60,000 nucleotides of DNA from Lineus longissimus (GCF_910592395.1 NC_088318.1:4736756-4796755), one strand, 5' to 3'; positions 1 to 13,899 are shown, counted from the stretch's first letter. The notes: generated by a model not told the origin, from the letters alone. A program made the numbers and translations.

Positions 1-889
1 ATTTTCCAAATAATGGGTCAGGCAAGGGAAGCATATAAACATCATCGCATGATTCCCTCTCAAAAACGGCCCTTTGTTGACAACAAACACGTTTTTCAAC
101 TAAAACACTTTAAATTGGCGTTTTCTGATACGGCATTTGTGACAATCATAATTCCCATAGCAGCTGCCCTGTACCACTTCAGAACGACTCCAGTTTTGCA
201 CGTCGTGAGCAGAATGTCGAAATTATGAATTAAGCCAGGTTCTCATGTATTTAGAAGTTAAGCCTTTTTTCTTCTTTGAAGTGTTTTTGATGGACGCGGA
301 AAGGTTGGCGAATAATGTTGAGTTTAAGTTCTGTGGCTTTTGTGACCGATTTTGCAAGTACATGTTTGTTAAATCTATGTCAACGAGGGATAAACTTTAA
401 ATTATTGATTGTCAGGTTCATAGATTAAGTTTTACCAAAGTGCATGTAGAGAAAAAAAAAAAAATTTTGAATGAATATAACAAAGATTTTATAAAAGATA
501 TGAATGTGGAACTCCTTCAGAGATTTTTTTAAAAACTCATGGGCTGACAAAATTTTCCTGAACTCAGATACTGTTTTTTATCAATTCATTGTAGAGATAT
601 CAACAAGGCGAATAAAATGATACCTTATCTAGCTCTAAACTCCTAAAGATGAAGGAGATACCCGTGCAGGGCAGAGAGGTTTAAGAACATCGTCAAAATA
701 ACGTTTCTTCATTCGCCTAATAATCTCTACTGAACGAGTTCATAGACTTTATTAATTCCTGATAAAACTACATGTATAGGCTGTTCAAAATTCCAGGTGA
801 CCAGACGTTTGTTGAAAGCAGCAGCGGCGGCATTCAAATGCTAGTTTTTCAATGTGACGTTACAAGTTGTAACACTAGTTAGAGAATAA

Positions 890-1015
890 GGAGTTTTCGC
901 AAATCCCCCGAAACGCCCACTCGAACGCCTGTCCCAATGTTCGACATCGTGCTCAGGAGCTCGAAAAATGGGATAGGCGTTCGCGTTCGCGTTTAGAGGG
1001 ATTTGCGAAAACTCC
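890..1015. repeat. Foldback element, GGAGTTTTCGC family, copy 1
   Basis: Arms GGAGTTTTCGCAAATCCC and GGGATTTGCGAAAACTCC pair perfectly over 18 bp. Further pairing (CGAACGCCTGTCCCA with TGGGATAGGCGTTCG) leaves a small loop around CATCGTGCTCAGG. A relative is at 20026-20160. Confidence 0.8.
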
Positions 1016-1439
1016 CTAGTGCATAGAGGATTCGTAATAGAAGTAAATGTTAAGTTACAAGAATACAAAATTCAAAAATCAATCATTTTAACATATTCTA
1101 CATTTGCACACAACGATACAAGAATTTTGTTTCAGCAGCTAATTTCCTTTCTTCAAATCCAATAACTGCCATCTACATTGAGCTGACGCTACCCAGAGTA
1201 TTTGTAATGGCATAAAGATCAAGTTATAATTCAATATATTTTTTATTGACAATATCTGGATTCCTGGTTTTAGATGTCCCCTTTGGGCGGCCATAATTCA
1301 CAAATGTATATATTTAAGAATTGCCTAAAATTGTTTGGAGTAAATATATAAATTCCTGCGCTCTCGAATATCATGGTTGATTTGACGGCGATAGGAATCG
1401 TATTCGAACCCGGGGTCAACACTATGATCAAACAGTATA

Positions 1440-1760
1440 GTGTAACCATTGTTCCCTGCGTCCAGGTTGAGCTATGAGCCGAGCACGAGTTCGGACAGTT
1501 TGGCAAGAGTCATTGGTCATTTTTATGGGCCAGCCCTGTGATGAAATTACTGGTTTGTCTTACCCTTATAGGAATATTTCTAAGTTTTCGTTTTGCACGT
1601 GTGTAACCATTGTGCCCTGCGTCCAGGTTTAGCCATGAGCCGAGCACGAGTTCGGACAGTTTGGCAAGGGTCATTGGTCATTTTTATGGGCCAGCCCTGT
1701 AATGGAATTACTGGTTTGTCTTACCCATTAGGAATATTTCTAAGTTTTCGTTTTGCACGA
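1440..1760. repeat. Two-unit tandem repeat, period 161 bp
   Basis: GTGTAACCATTGTTCCCTGC (1440) and GTGTAACCATTGTGCCCTGC (1601) start two copies that run to TTTCGTTTTGCACG. The copies differ at only a handful of positions. Confidence 0.9.
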
Positions 1761-1764
1761 TAAA

Positions 1765-4700
1765 GGGAAGGGAAAACCCGTAAATTTTCAGTAATGTTAT
1801 TTATATTTTAATCTGAGTTTGGTTTACATGTAAGCTAAATGATGTTTTTATTTAATCATCAAAATTGCAATTAGCATACGCTCCAAGTGCTACGGCACAG
1901 ATACATTGTACGTCATCTGATGAGACGTGGTCGTTTTTCATTAGCGAAACCTGACCTCCATCATACACAGAGTACAGAGTATTATTCGAATGACGGGAGT
2001 ATTAAGCCTAGGGGGCACACGGAGTCTGCGAGATCACGTCGTGAATGTCTTTAAAATGCCTAAATATGAAATGTAAAACGAATCCTTTTTGTTGTGGACG
2101 TCCATAGTTTCCAAGTCATCCACGACGCAGTGGTTTTCTAAAATCGAGGACTTCAGAGACCTTTGCCACCTGACCTCGCTGACATTAACGTCGTGCAAAG
2201 TTTTCAAGCTAAACTCCGCTGCGATATATTCAGGCTGATCAATTTCTGAACATAATTTGACAAACCAGGCTCGCCAATTGACACGACTAAAAAATTCCTC
2301 AGATATCAATTGAAAAGTGCTGGATACTTTTTCGGGGTTTATGATCAATGACCTGGTGGGAGTTCGATTTAGAAGGTGAAATCATCACGTACCGCGAGCG
2401 AAAAGCGGTAGGCCTACTGTGCACCCTGGGGTCCTCGCTCATTCTTGCGTCACCTGGTCGCAGCTTGGGGCGTCCCCGAGGAGGACGTTGAAGACAATTT
2501 GGGCAACCTCCAGTTCGTCGAGTTGGCTAATTTGGCCCAGTTAACTGTCAGTGCGTCTGAAAAGCGCTGCATGGACCGGATTCCTACCACTTGAACCTCA
2601 CCAATTGACACAAATCTTTCTTTGTTTGGTCATGGGTAAAATATTTACACGATCTCAATCTTTATTCGCCCAGATCACAACCATTTATTAGATATTAATT
2701 TACGTTGTTGAATTCCCGCCAGAGTTTACTTTTCAAAGCTTTCCTTGTCAGTCTGGGTGACTTTTAATTATTGCAGACCAACGCCTACAATATACATATT
2801 GTATATGGTTACGAAACTCTAGAGTAAAGGCCAGCCTCCTCACCCGTTGCGCAGGAGCGGAAGTCTATTTGACAAGGTGCTTCCGTCCCTGCTTGAATTG
2901 GCCGGCATTGGGTCCGAATGGATCACTAGGCCATTTCATTTTGATCCAAATTTTAGGCCTTCCGGTCACCTGAAAGTTTATGACATGGTAAAAATGGCGC
3001 ATTATACATTTTGTAGTTGACATCATTTTATTTAAAACGACATGTAATGTTGTACTATTTTATTCACCAATCTGTGGTCGCGGCCATTTAGTTTGATTAC
3101 ACTACGCAATCGCAATGTATAATGTACAGTGACGTCACAAGATTTGGAAAGCTGAACTTGCACAGGTGGGATGACAATGATGGGACAAAATGCCGCCAAA
3201 GAGCTGATCCAGCGGACATCATTTCCAAATTCGACACCGAAAGACAGGAAATACCTTTTTTGACCAATAGCAGATTGTTCCTGACGTTTCATCTCGAATA
3301 ACTGAGGTTCACCAAATAGAAAACAACTGAAATCATGTCTCATTTCATCTACATTGATGTATCACCACTGTTAAGGAACAATTAACTGAGTTTCACACAG
3401 TATACATGTAGAAGAAAAAAACAGAAATCATATCATTTCATCTACAATGTACATGTATCACCACTGACACAGTTCATCAATAGTCTACAGTTCAATGTTC
3501 GTGGAAATAGAAACATGTTCTTTAGTTCTAGCTCTATAAAATACATTTTGAACCTTCCTCTGCGGACACCTATGTTTGCAAGACAGCCTTTCTATAAGGA
3601 ACCCGCAGGGTTCTTGTCCGGAATTGGGTATTTTGAGTCAATATGAACTCTGTATCCGGACGCCATTCTATGGCAGCATTCAACAGACCTAATAGTCTGT
3701 CAGAGACAAGACCACCATTGAATATTCATAAGTTCGACCTATCAATTAGACGCGAGTATGTTTTTAACTGTCAAGTGCATATTTGAAAAGGTATTGAAAA
3801 GATATTTGGTGTGGCAAGTCTAGAGATATAAAGAAATTATTTGATGAAAAAAATTTATTTTGAGTTTTGCTAATTTGGCAATAGGAGGCGTGTTTTGAGA
3901 TTTTTCTGTCAGTTGGCTGAAAAGAGTGGAAATATCACCGTCTGTCCAATTTGTCGATTATCAAAAAATGTCCCTGGTCAACGATCAGTTTACTTTTCAC
4001 CATTTACTTGCCCGACGGACTGTTCGGAATATCATATTAAAATTTCAGATTCACAACCCCACGCAGTATTTGATGCGACGCGGTCAAACATTGATAATTT
4101 AACTGCTAAAAGGCTTAAAAATCAATGGTGGTCTTGTCTCGTCATGGAGAGTGTCTTCTCTCATACGTTTTCTCTTTCGGACACCCTGCATAAAATGGCC
4201 ATTTCGCCTTAAGCCTTATAACAAAATCGTCTCATATTTCACCATAATCGTATTTATATACTCATATTTTAAGAGCTGCAAGTTGTATTTTATTTGCACG
4301 AGGCATTGTCGTGGTTTACCCGGCAGGTTTATCTTATTAATACCTATAGAAACATCTCACATGAGCTGATTGATTGTAACACAACACCGATGATCTTTTC
4401 CCTATCAAACCCCCTGAGCTGTTTTCATTTTCTTGTCTAAACCATGCCTACATTTTCCTTTTCTGTTAAACATGGAATGCGCTTGGACTTGTTCAAAACA
4501 TAGGCCGTCAGGATCACTTCCGGTGAAGAAATAGCCAACTCAACCGTTTGTTGAAATCTCAATAGTTTGACCCGCCGAAAGTACGTACATGTATATGTCA
4601 TTCCTCGGTACAGTCTTCCGCCATCCTAATGTATACGTTCAGACGGATTCGATATACATGTGCGTGTCGTAGCGCTAAGATTTGATGCCAATAAAATTTC

Positions 4701-5365
4701 AAGTTGCGTTTCCCTAACTCTAGAATGATAATATAACAAATCAAGCATTGATAATCATGAGCGCTGCCTAAACTTGATCGTTGATCCACCAAATATTGAC
4801 ACCACTGAAGAGTTATTTCTCCTAACATAATTCGCCATAACCCCTCCTTTCTTAACTACTTAACGCGCTCAACTATCCCTAAAAGTCCCTGTTATTTATC
4901 ATAACGCGTTTTCCTTTAATGGACTTTCACTTAACTTTATTAGGACTATTATTCGTATCTGTTTACATCACGCATACATATCGACAATTTGAAAATAAAT
5001 GAAAATATTATCTCTGGCGGGTTTTATTCAACTGGAAACTTTGCCTGATCCTACAAACATTTCTCGTCCAAACTGGAAAGTTTTTATGAAGTTGAACAGA
5101 AGTAGCATGTTTGCCCAAAGACCCCTAAAACACACTCCTTGGCGAATTGGTAAAATAAACGCCACGGCCTAAGAACAACACCGCAGACGTTTACCAATTG
5201 TGCGCGCAAAAACAAGCAATGTTTTATGGAAAAATATGGCTGAGGTACCCTGTCTACAAACGCTCTGGGCGAGGTATTCAGTGAATGAAAAGTTTTCTAA
5301 TTTATTTAACCATCTAATGGGATGTTTGTTGATAAGTTTACACAGCGAATTTTAAAGGAAAGGGC
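1765..5365. other. Unassigned, about 3.6 kb
   Basis: Both strands were read for conserved motifs, splice-bounded exons, RNA genes and inverted repeats. Only short open frames without recognisable motifs were seen. Confidence 0.5.
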
Positions 5366-5760
5366 CCGCCAAAAAATGGGGAGTTTTGGACGGCCCGGTC
5401 AAAACCTTAGGCGGGAATAAGGTTTCATTGATAAATATAAGGAGTTTCAAGGCCCCCAAATTACTTGTAAGGTTCAATAGATACTGGCCTTTCATTGGTT
5501 TACCGTTTGCGTATCATTTACATACTCTCATCTTGAAAAATATGACAATATTTACGATCACGTTATTGATTTTTGCAACATTTTCGGTAACGCGCCCCTT
5601 GCGGATCTGTAAGGTACCATTCGGATGCTTGAAAAATGTTAGTGGCGTGGCTCCATCTGCTACAGCTGTCACCGCGCCGTTGTTAGTCTCACGTCTTGGC
5701 GTCTGCACCACCCTTGGGGAACACCTCAATGCCGTTGGCGTACTGACGAGACCAGCGTCT

Positions 5761-6189
5761 CTAGAGGCTCCGACATTCGCCATGAGCAGTGACAGCTAGG
5801 TCACTTGGCTGGAATGTCCCCATCTCCTCTTTATTTATGTTCATTGCCGGCAATTCTGGCAAATATCTTGAGTCGTCATGGTTGTCAAACAAGTCTTGGA
5901 TAATATGCTGCTCCATTTCTTCTGTACTGTTCGGATCAGGGGCCTAGCTCTCCACCGGCCCAGAATCCACCGGCGACTCGAAATCCATACTACTATTCTC
6001 TCCATTTTCCATTTTCTCCTCTCTCCAACTCACTACTATCGCTATTGACTGCGTAACATACACTAACATTCTTTCGCTATCATTGCTAACTTCATTTACT
6101 AGAACACTGGCCTCTTTGTAGCCGATTATGTAACCCATAGTGGAAACACCTGACAGCGCCGCCCGGCATGATACACGTGCTACTGGCAT
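5761..6189 (-). pseudogene. Unrecognised reading frame with one in-frame stop, inside the 5371-6811 element
   Basis: The frame starts at ATG 6189-6187 (MPVARVSCRAALSGVS). It runs 81 codons to TAG at 5946-5944, then continues in the same frame for 60 more codons (PDPNSTEEMEQHIIQDLFDN ...) to TAG at 5763-5761. The composition is acidic and coding-like (EEKMENGENSSMDFESPVDS, LFDNHDDSRYLPELPAMN). A further frame, 5783-5514, overlaps it at +1. I do not recognise the product. It may be the remnant of a protein carried by the element or of a captured exon. A perfect CRE-type palindrome TGACGTCA is about 65 bases upstream (6254-6261). Confidence 0.35.
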
Positions 6190-6253
6190 ATTTATAACTC
6201 GTAGTAAATAAGGTTGTAAAAATAGGCAAATGAGATGCCGTATATGGAAACCA

Positions 6254-6261
6254 TGACGTCA
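6254..6261. promoter_or_regulatory. TGACGTCA palindrome (CRE-like)
   Basis: This is a perfect 8-bp CREB/ATF-type site 65-72 bases upstream of the broken frame that starts at 6189 on the minus strand. Only the motif and its position support it. Confidence 0.25.
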
Positions 6262-6814
6262 CTAAGCAGTGCTTATTTCTGCTACGGGTGGCGCTGTTGC
6301 TTGCTTCTGGAGGCGCTATTCAACCTCTTTAAGGGGACTTTGCTGATCCGCCGTGATTTGCGTCAATAAAGCAATTAAGACTAGCATAAAATTTGCATAT
6401 TATTAAGAAGATCGTGAAATCCGTCTTTTGATTTCCATGTTATACATAATATGATGTGTCCAAAAAGATGTTACCACTTTTGCTGATCGTTAGTTTCGGG
6501 CACAAGATTTGAAATTAGCTCTCATAAAAGGACATAACCGAACATCCTTGCTTGTGGGTTTTTTGCTTGGTTCTTAATATGCATTTATAGGAGCAGTAAA
6601 CATCACATTTAAACTGACTGGTGACTACATCTTATGCAGTTCCTTGTCAGTAAGTAAGTCAGTAATGTTATGCAACGTTATGCAATATTATCCAGGATGC
6701 CAAGCTCACATAATCAACTACCTGAGAGGAACTCGAAACTGCTAAGAGTTACTAATGGAAGCTTATTCCCGCCTTTGGTTTAGACTTGGCCGTTAAAAAT
6801 TCCCCATTTTTATA

Positions 6815-9800
6815 AGCGTTTCGTGAAAGGTTTTTCATTAATTTGGCTCCATCCTGGTGATGTTTGGTGAGGCCACCAATAACCTAGCCTAACTTCGGTG
6901 ATAAGCATCAATTCAAAGATTGTACAGTTTCAGAATCAATGTCAATGTGTATGTACATGTATAATCTTCAACAACACACGGGCCCACAATGATCAGGGAC
7001 AGGCAACAGGCGTGCAGTGAAAAAGAATGCTGCGTGCGCACGGCCTTTCTTCTGTCCACTATATCATCACGATAATGAACTGTTGTAATGATTGTAATTT
7101 TCCTTTCGAGTAGTCACTTTGTACTTTAGGCTTCTTCCGCCAAGCCTGATTACACACGCATATGTTTCCCGTTTGGATAGAATCGTTTGAAAACTTGTAT
7201 CAATCCGCCGATAAATGAAACCATAAGAAAATATAAATAAACCTAATTGATTTTAGTTTGGAAGAGTTGTCAACTGTGTTTAGATGCGGCTAAACCGGAA
7301 AGAAAATATGGCAAAATTCTCAACGTTTTGCCTGGGGTGTTAAGAGTGTTCGTCTTTATATTTTAAGTGGACGAAATAATAATATTGGCGAATCGTAAAT
7401 AGAAGGGTGAACACCGAAACTCTGCCGACAAACGATGTCTGAAGCCCCACCTTTGTTCCAAAATGCGATCGAGAAGATGGGATACACAGTGTGAAGGAGT
7501 TCTTCAATAATGAAGGAGAAAAGCAGAGTGATCTTCAACAAAGGAGAGCAGGAAAACTATGCCTTCTTCAACAATGGAGATTGAAAAGCTATGCCCTCTT
7601 ACGTGGTATATCAACCAAACATAAGAATCAATAAACACGAGGAAACATTGATTTAATCCAAGAAGAATTTATAACTCGCGACTTTCTTGCACTGGCAAGA
7701 TTTCCGTGTTTGAAAGAATGTTGTTTGTCTTAGAATTTTAGAGGGTATGTGGCCCGCCTTTTTATAGCCGTGAAACTGTTCATAAAATCAAACGTCGGCA
7801 CGACTTGAAGGTGTGAAAATACAATAGTGTTTTGATGGTAAATTATTTGTGTTATGCTGGTGACAAGAGGCCGTTGAATCTGGCAGTCAAGTCTTTAGGA
7901 TGTCTTTCAATAATGTAATGGCTTTATTATTCTTTCTGATCACTTTGAAGAACGGCGCGTTGGCAGTTTATCTAAATAAAATAGTTTACTTGTTGTGATT
8001 TCTCGATATCGTAGAGACTACACACAGGGCCGCTAAACGTCCACGAAAAGCTGAACGGATGGAAGAGATCGTATTTGTTTTTGAGAACGAGCTCAGCGCA
8101 CAAAACTGAGTGTATAGTTAGATCCAGTTAGCCAGCAATCGGCTGTGCAGGTATCAATCAAAGTGAAGCCTTTGGTCTGCAAAAGGTGAACGTCTGTCTT
8201 CCCCCAGAAATCACAAACACGCGCAAAGTGCATGAATGTATACATGTACATTGTAATCAGCGCAGACGACGAGGGCGCTGCGATCACCTAACATTGTTGT
8301 ACAAGGAAATGTACATGGCTGTTCCTGCATACAAGTTGTTTTTACTTCAGTGATCACGCCATCCTGTCATGACAACTATAGTCCAGAAAAAGCGAACGTA
8401 GGCATATGGCGCGACCATGGAGCAGCTACATGTACATGTAGTTGGTATTACATTTACTTTTGAAAGGCATTTTTTTGTGCGCCGCCTTCTGGTGTAATCG
8501 GCAATAACGCTTTATACGAAAATTGGTAAAATCGCGTCACCCCGGCCTCCATATTTGCCTCTTTCATGTTTTTCTTCTAAAGGCAGCCGAGTAAGTTGGA
8601 TCTTTCAATCAATATTATATTAGCCAATTTGAGGCCTGAATCAGAAAACCTGACATCCAGATCGATCATGTTTATAGGCTGACTCAAGCCATGATTGAGA
8701 AGAGAAGAGCGAGCTTGGCCAAAAGGCGACCGGAAGTCCCGAAAAAACCGCATGAGGAAAGAGGTGAAGAGCGAAATCATTGAAAGCAAACCAAGTTGTT
8801 GTTTGTCGTCGCGGGCGTGGTTCCTCTTTGGAGCATGGGTTCGTGGGAACATTACAGGACAAAAATATACCAAAATGCACCGTCCTAAATCCAGTCAGGT
8901 TAATAGGTTTTACTCAAGGATTACAGACCCACATTTGTAACGAAACCCTAGAAATCTCACCTAAATGACCTAATCCATTAAACGTCTGGTCCACGACATG
9001 CCGCAAAGCTCAAATCCGCGGTATCACCTTTAGAGTAACCTAGATATAGCCTCTGACCCCTTGCCCCTTTTCACTGATCCCTCCACCGGCCTGATAAGAT
9101 TGACATAAGCTACAAATTCATCCTCATACCCCCTTAGGAGCTAGGATTCTGGTTTTCACCGCATCGCTAAATATTTCGAAAAATCCTCTCCGAATTGATA
9201 AAGAAAACAAGAGGGATCTTCAAATAGATCTGTGGTTGTTTAGAGACTTCAACGGATTATGCAGAAATGTTAAAAGAAATTTTGCCCGAAGAAAAATGAT
9301 GCTTCTCTCAAGTGGATAAGAGAAGCTGAGAGAATATATTCATTTTAGTTTTCGGAGAAAAGAAGATGGCCGCGAAACTGTCAAGATGGCCGAATAAGAA
9401 AGAGAACTTGTGAATCTTCTAAAGAATTGTTTCTAATTTAGTGTTTTTCAACTCTCTTCCGGGGTGAGCGAAGGCTATTCCGTTTTCATTCGGCAGGACT
9501 ATGCTTTTACTTACCAAAAAAATGTGAATACAGAGTCACAGAAATATACCGGCAGATAGCTTTGTTCCTCGATCTTCCCATCTAAAAACTTAAATATTTC
9601 TTATTCGCGCGTGTGACTCAACACGCTTTTGGAATGCTCAGTCGGAGGAGAGTCATTCCTTCGCCGCACCCACTCTCAAAACATTTTGAAAACATTTCTT
9701 ACACGCAGAGTGTGACTATTATCGCAAACATCATTACATGTTTTAAGAGGAAGACACATTTTGTTACAAATTATTTGGAGCCAGTCGTTGATTGTGTCAA

Positions 9801-10685
9801 CAAGAAGAAAACATCCGACATAAACTCGTGACAATGGCGGGCGAGGGTAAAACACGCGAATTGCCTCGCGGCGCGGCAAAATTCTTTCCATATGTGTCAA
9901 AATTAAGAAAACAACGTTTATGATAATTTTTCAAAGAAATTTCTGGCCGTGATAAAATTTGATAAAATTATTTTGCAAACATATTTATTTTAGAGTGACA
10001 ATGAAATATTCCATTTGGAAGGAAAGAAAGGTGTTATAGGTTTAGCACTGCCAGCGGATGGTGATGTCGTCTGCAACTGAACCTTTCGCAGACGACGCCC
10101 CCTGGCTGTCAACGCAGATTCCCAAAACGTGTTTGTCACAAACAAAGCAGCGACCGAAGTTTGATTGGATTAAACTCGCCAAAGATAAACGAATTGTTCC
10201 GCCAGGACCAAAATCTAAATCTTTCATCCAATTTTATCGCCCCAATATTTACACGGGATGCTGCCAGTGGTGGTATTTATGAAATGCAGATGGACCCGGT
10301 AAAACGGACAATCGAGAATCGTTTGGATAACCGCAACCTTCACTTACCAGAATTTATTTGTCCATATGGGAACGTCTTTAAATAAAAGTGGACACGGCCT
10401 GTAGCCCTTTGTTTTGTTCGTGTTGCTATGACAATGTTTTTGTAGAAAGGTGGCCATTTAGCCCCCTACGTGTTTGCGAAAAGCCATCATGAGCAGACTG
10501 TCAGAGTGTGGCCTCCGTGCCCTTGACAGACGTTCCCAATAATACCCTCTTCAAAATGAATATCAATGTCATTTCTCTGACAATGAAATGAATATAAACA
10601 ATAACAATGAGACCATTAATAGATTTAGTCACTTTGTGCCATAATTCATGGCAAATGTTGGAAAGCGATAACATTCTCTGTACAG
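6815..10685. other. Unassigned, about 3.9 kb
   Basis: No gene or clear repeat was recognised. TACATGTA words occur at about 6955, 8245 and 8431. The overlapping frames at 8577-8940 have no family motif. Confidence 0.5.
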
Positions 10686-10687
10686 AG

Positions 10688-10817
10688 CCGGTTGTTCAAG
10701 ACAAGTTTTGTCGCTAACGCTGGCGTTATCTTAGCTTGGCGTTATCTCCTTCAGTTAGACTTAACGCCAAGTTAAATAACGCCAGCGTTAGTCACAAAAC
10801 TTGTTTTGAGCAACCGG
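10688..10817. repeat. Foldback element, ~130 bp
   Basis: CCGGTTGTTCAAGACAAG and GCTAACGCTGGCGTTAT pair with ATAACGCCAGCGTTAG and CTTGTTTTGAGCAACCGG across a ~20-base loop. A decayed relative (GGCTTGGCGTTAGCTCCTTC, GACAAAACTTG) is at 18367-18463. Confidence 0.75.
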
Positions 10818-11120
10818 GCCCAGGAATCTAACAACACCACAACTTCGGAGCTGTCCACCTCCATGTAATATTTAATCAAGAAATCAGTGAGACGGTGTCG
10901 TTTACAACGTCAAATAGGGGAGGAGACTTCCCTGATTGTAACGGTATTTGCGCCGGCACAACCTTTGGCAATCAAATCGACACGGACCGGACCCGCCTCC
11001 TATGATGCATCGTCCCAAGACATCACATTCCTATATTACATATGTATAGAAGTAGGTTTATGTCGCTCCTAACATAAAACATTGACAAACATGTCATTTG
11101 ACTTACTAATCGCTGCTCCC

Positions 11121-11294
11121 TGCGATTTAAATCGCATGCGACGCTATAATCGCTCGTTTGCGGTGGTCACCGCAGGCCGCGGAGATCTGCGTGCCAATCA
11201 AGCGGCCCATCAGCGGTTATCGGTTTCACCCGCAGATGAGAGATCATTGTCGCACATAATAATCGAAGATATCCATAGCTGCGATTTAAATCGC
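11121..11294. repeat. Old repeat bounded by GCGATTTAAATCGC palindromes
   Basis: TGCGATTTAAATCGCA at 11121-11136 and GCGATTTAAATCGC at 11281-11294 bracket about 145 bp with CCGCAGATGAGAGATC. Related words are at 27050-27280 and 33480-33650 (CCGCAGATGAGTGATC, GCAATTTAAATCGC). Confidence 0.5.
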
Positions 11295-11299
11295 GGCGC

Positions 11300-13355
11300 T
11301 TTAGTTGGCCTTTACGATAGCATCTGTTCGTGTTATTTATTATGGGGCGCATGCATGGTACCGCAGATTGGCTGAAATAAAGTCACATTGCAACGGAGTC
11401 CGCAATATTGACCAAAGAAATCCGTATCAAATATTTTGCAAATAATAATAAAGTTTCTAGAGCCCTCGAAAATGCACAATACCTCTCAACAAGGAGAGAG
11501 TTTCTATTCGGACATTTCGTTTATCCATCGGATACCCACTTCAGTCCACCTCCCCATTGTTGGCCTCGCTTGACTTCGCGTAAAATTCTCAAAACACGAG
11601 TATACGTTTATGCAAATGAGCTACTGAGGGGCATCTGTTTTGAGGAAAAAGACGGACGGCTGTTCAGTTGCACTCTCTTTTGACCGACTAGGGGAGAATA
11701 TTAGTTGGAGCAGGGCAATGCATATCGTACATGTACCGCAGGCATAATGTCCATTGGGTAAAAGTCGTGCTGTGCCGCAATTTTTTTGTTATTCGGTATT
11801 TTTGGAACACAGTGCACTCTACATGTACATTGTGTAGTGTATTGTAATCGTACACCAAGCTTTCTCAAAGTGAAATTGAAATAATTATAGAAACAAATTC
11901 GTATTATGCATTTTTTTGTGATGATAACAAACATATATAGTATTAGAGTAATTTGTATACCGATTTGGGTTGTCTGAATGACCTTTTCTTTTCTTTTATG
12001 GAAATATTGAAACAGGAACCCGAATGGCTAGCAACGCACGCGGGGCTAATGCAAGTTAACCGATTTGAAATGCCGCGTCGGCTCGTAAACAAACTATTAA
12101 GTATCAAGTATTTAACTTGGAAAAATAATGAAATCTTAATAAAATATTTTCACGACTTGAAGGTGTTGGTTATTTTACCTTCTGGTGTAAAAATCAAAAC
12201 ACTCGACTTTCTGTTAGGCGCCGTCCATTATCCGTACAATTAACTTAACAGGCTGGACACACGTTGTCTTGCTTATTTCAACAGCTTGACTTATTTTTTG
12301 AAAATTGACATTAAAACATGGACAAACAAGTAAAATAATATCCATACTGGCAAAAATAAACCATAGCTTAACATTTTTTGAATTTATTGAATACTTTGGA
12401 TCAGACTGTCCATTAAAACGACGGCAAACACACGCTAACCGGTATCAAAAACAATATTTGTTTTTTAGAACCCGATGGTTAAAGGGACTTATATGTTTGA
12501 GACAGAATGGTCAGATTCTAAGCCGAAAATTCACCGATAGGGGTCCCTATTATCTCAAAGTACGGCATTCATGTGCGTACCATCTACAGTGCACATATAC
12601 ATGTAGTGCTCTCAACGGTTGGACGTACATGTCTAGGCTTACGATATTAAAAAATATTAGAAGCATCTTGAAAAAACATTTCATCAAAATTCAACGACTT
12701 TAACTTTTAACTCGATTAGGGTATTTAAAGCACTTATAAACATTGCCGCCACGTCACTGGCTTAGATTTCATATACTCACCATAGAAACTGTTGAAAATA
12801 AACCATCTTTTACCTCCCAAAACAAATCTTGAGACGCGATCTTGACCGAAATTTAAAAGTTTAAGTCTACATGAGTTGCTTACAACTGCACTAGACTATT
12901 TAACCAGTCTCCTCCATTCACTCATTTCAGAGACTGGCACTTGACGGTAATGCACTCGTCATGAACTCGATTTGGGGGCGTAATCTTCCGCTGTCCGGTC
13001 ACGTGTTTTTCTGTAGGATCGGTAACCTCGATCCAAGTGAATAATCTGCAATACCAGAGCGCTCGGTATAACCGTGCATTAACTGTATGCACTGAAAATG
13101 TATGGATAGGGTCGAGGTTACCTTGACCAAACTTGCACACGACCTGCATTTAATAAAGTTAAAATCGAAAATTTGTCAATCATATAATATTATAATCATC
13201 CTGCAATTACCTTTTGATATTGAGAAAAAAATATGTTCAGATATTAGGTGTCTGGTGAATCATAGGCCTAGTGTGTATCGTTAGGTACATGTATCATGAC
13301 AAACATTACTGGCGTAATTATAGGCGTAATTACTGGCGTGATTATAGGAAGTTGA
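11300..13355. other. Unassigned, about 2 kb
   Basis: Two moderate plus-strand frames (11953-12243, 12305-12703) have no motif, and the AT-rich composition explains their codons. Nothing else was seen. Confidence 0.45.
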
Positions 13356-13360
13356 GAGAG

Positions 13361-13500
13361 CATGTTCATTTACATGTTCATTTACATGTTCATTTACATG
13401 TTCAATTACATGTTCATTTACATGTTCATTTACATGTTCATTTACATGTTCATTTACATGTTCATTTACATGTTCATTTACATATTCATTTACATGTTTA
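13361..13500. repeat. 12-bp minisatellite (CATGTTCATTTA)n
   Basis: There are about 11-12 units with two substituted ones (CAATTA, CATATTCATT). A period divisible by 3 yields a false His-Val-His-Leu frame. Confidence 0.95.
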
Positions 13501-13756
13501 TTTATTTTTGTTGGTGCTGATTCTCTGACATCATTTTTGTGAAAGAGAAACTATAGGAAAACAGCCGCTTCTGTGGAATAAAAACTTGACGTTTACATCA
13601 AACAAAAAGCTTGTCATATGACTGGCCCAAAAATATCGAAACACCCTCTTGCAAATGTCTCTGTTTGTGTTTTTTACAGCATGTATGGCGTCCATGCGTT
13701 GGGCCTGATTATTTTTACTACCGCTGCAGGATCACTTGATACCCTCTCATATCACA

Positions 13757-13791
13757 CCCCCCCCCCCCCACCCCCACCCCCGCGCGCCCCG
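13757..13791. repeat. C-rich tract followed by CGCGCGCC
   Basis: Ten or more C, then ACCCCC twice, then CGCGCGCCCCG. The opposite strand can form a G-quadruplex. Confidence 0.8.
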
Positions 13792-13899
13792 TTTATGCAA
13801 GTTGGGTGTGACAATAAGTTCTTGAGAATCTTCCAGGCAGATTTTTATGTCCCGTACTATACAACGCAATCCTGTTTCTTATACAAATAATCGATTTGG

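Larger units (their letters stand above)
5371..6811. mobile_element. 1.44-kb inverted-repeat element, copy 1
   Basis: The left end AAAAATGGGGAGTTTTGGAC...AGGCGGGAATAAG (5371-5418) is repeated inverted at 6770-6811 (GCTTATTCCCGCC...TTCCCCATTTTT). The interior carries a broken reading frame on the minus strand. A deleted relative lies at 38520-38960 with matching blocks at 38529-38765 and 38857-38890. The target duplication and class could not be determined. Confidence 0.55.

Noticed and set aside
5386-5799. 137-codon plus-strand frame
   Set aside because: It crosses the inverted-repeat end of the 5371-6811 element and opposes the more coding-like minus frame; no motif.
11953-12703. Two plus-strand frames of 96 and 132 codons
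   Set aside because: No motif or family was recognised, composition is AT-rich and nothing supports expression.
13271-13528. 85-codon frame rich in His-Val-His-Leu
   Set aside because: It is produced by the 12-bp minisatellite; no coding context or splice signals.
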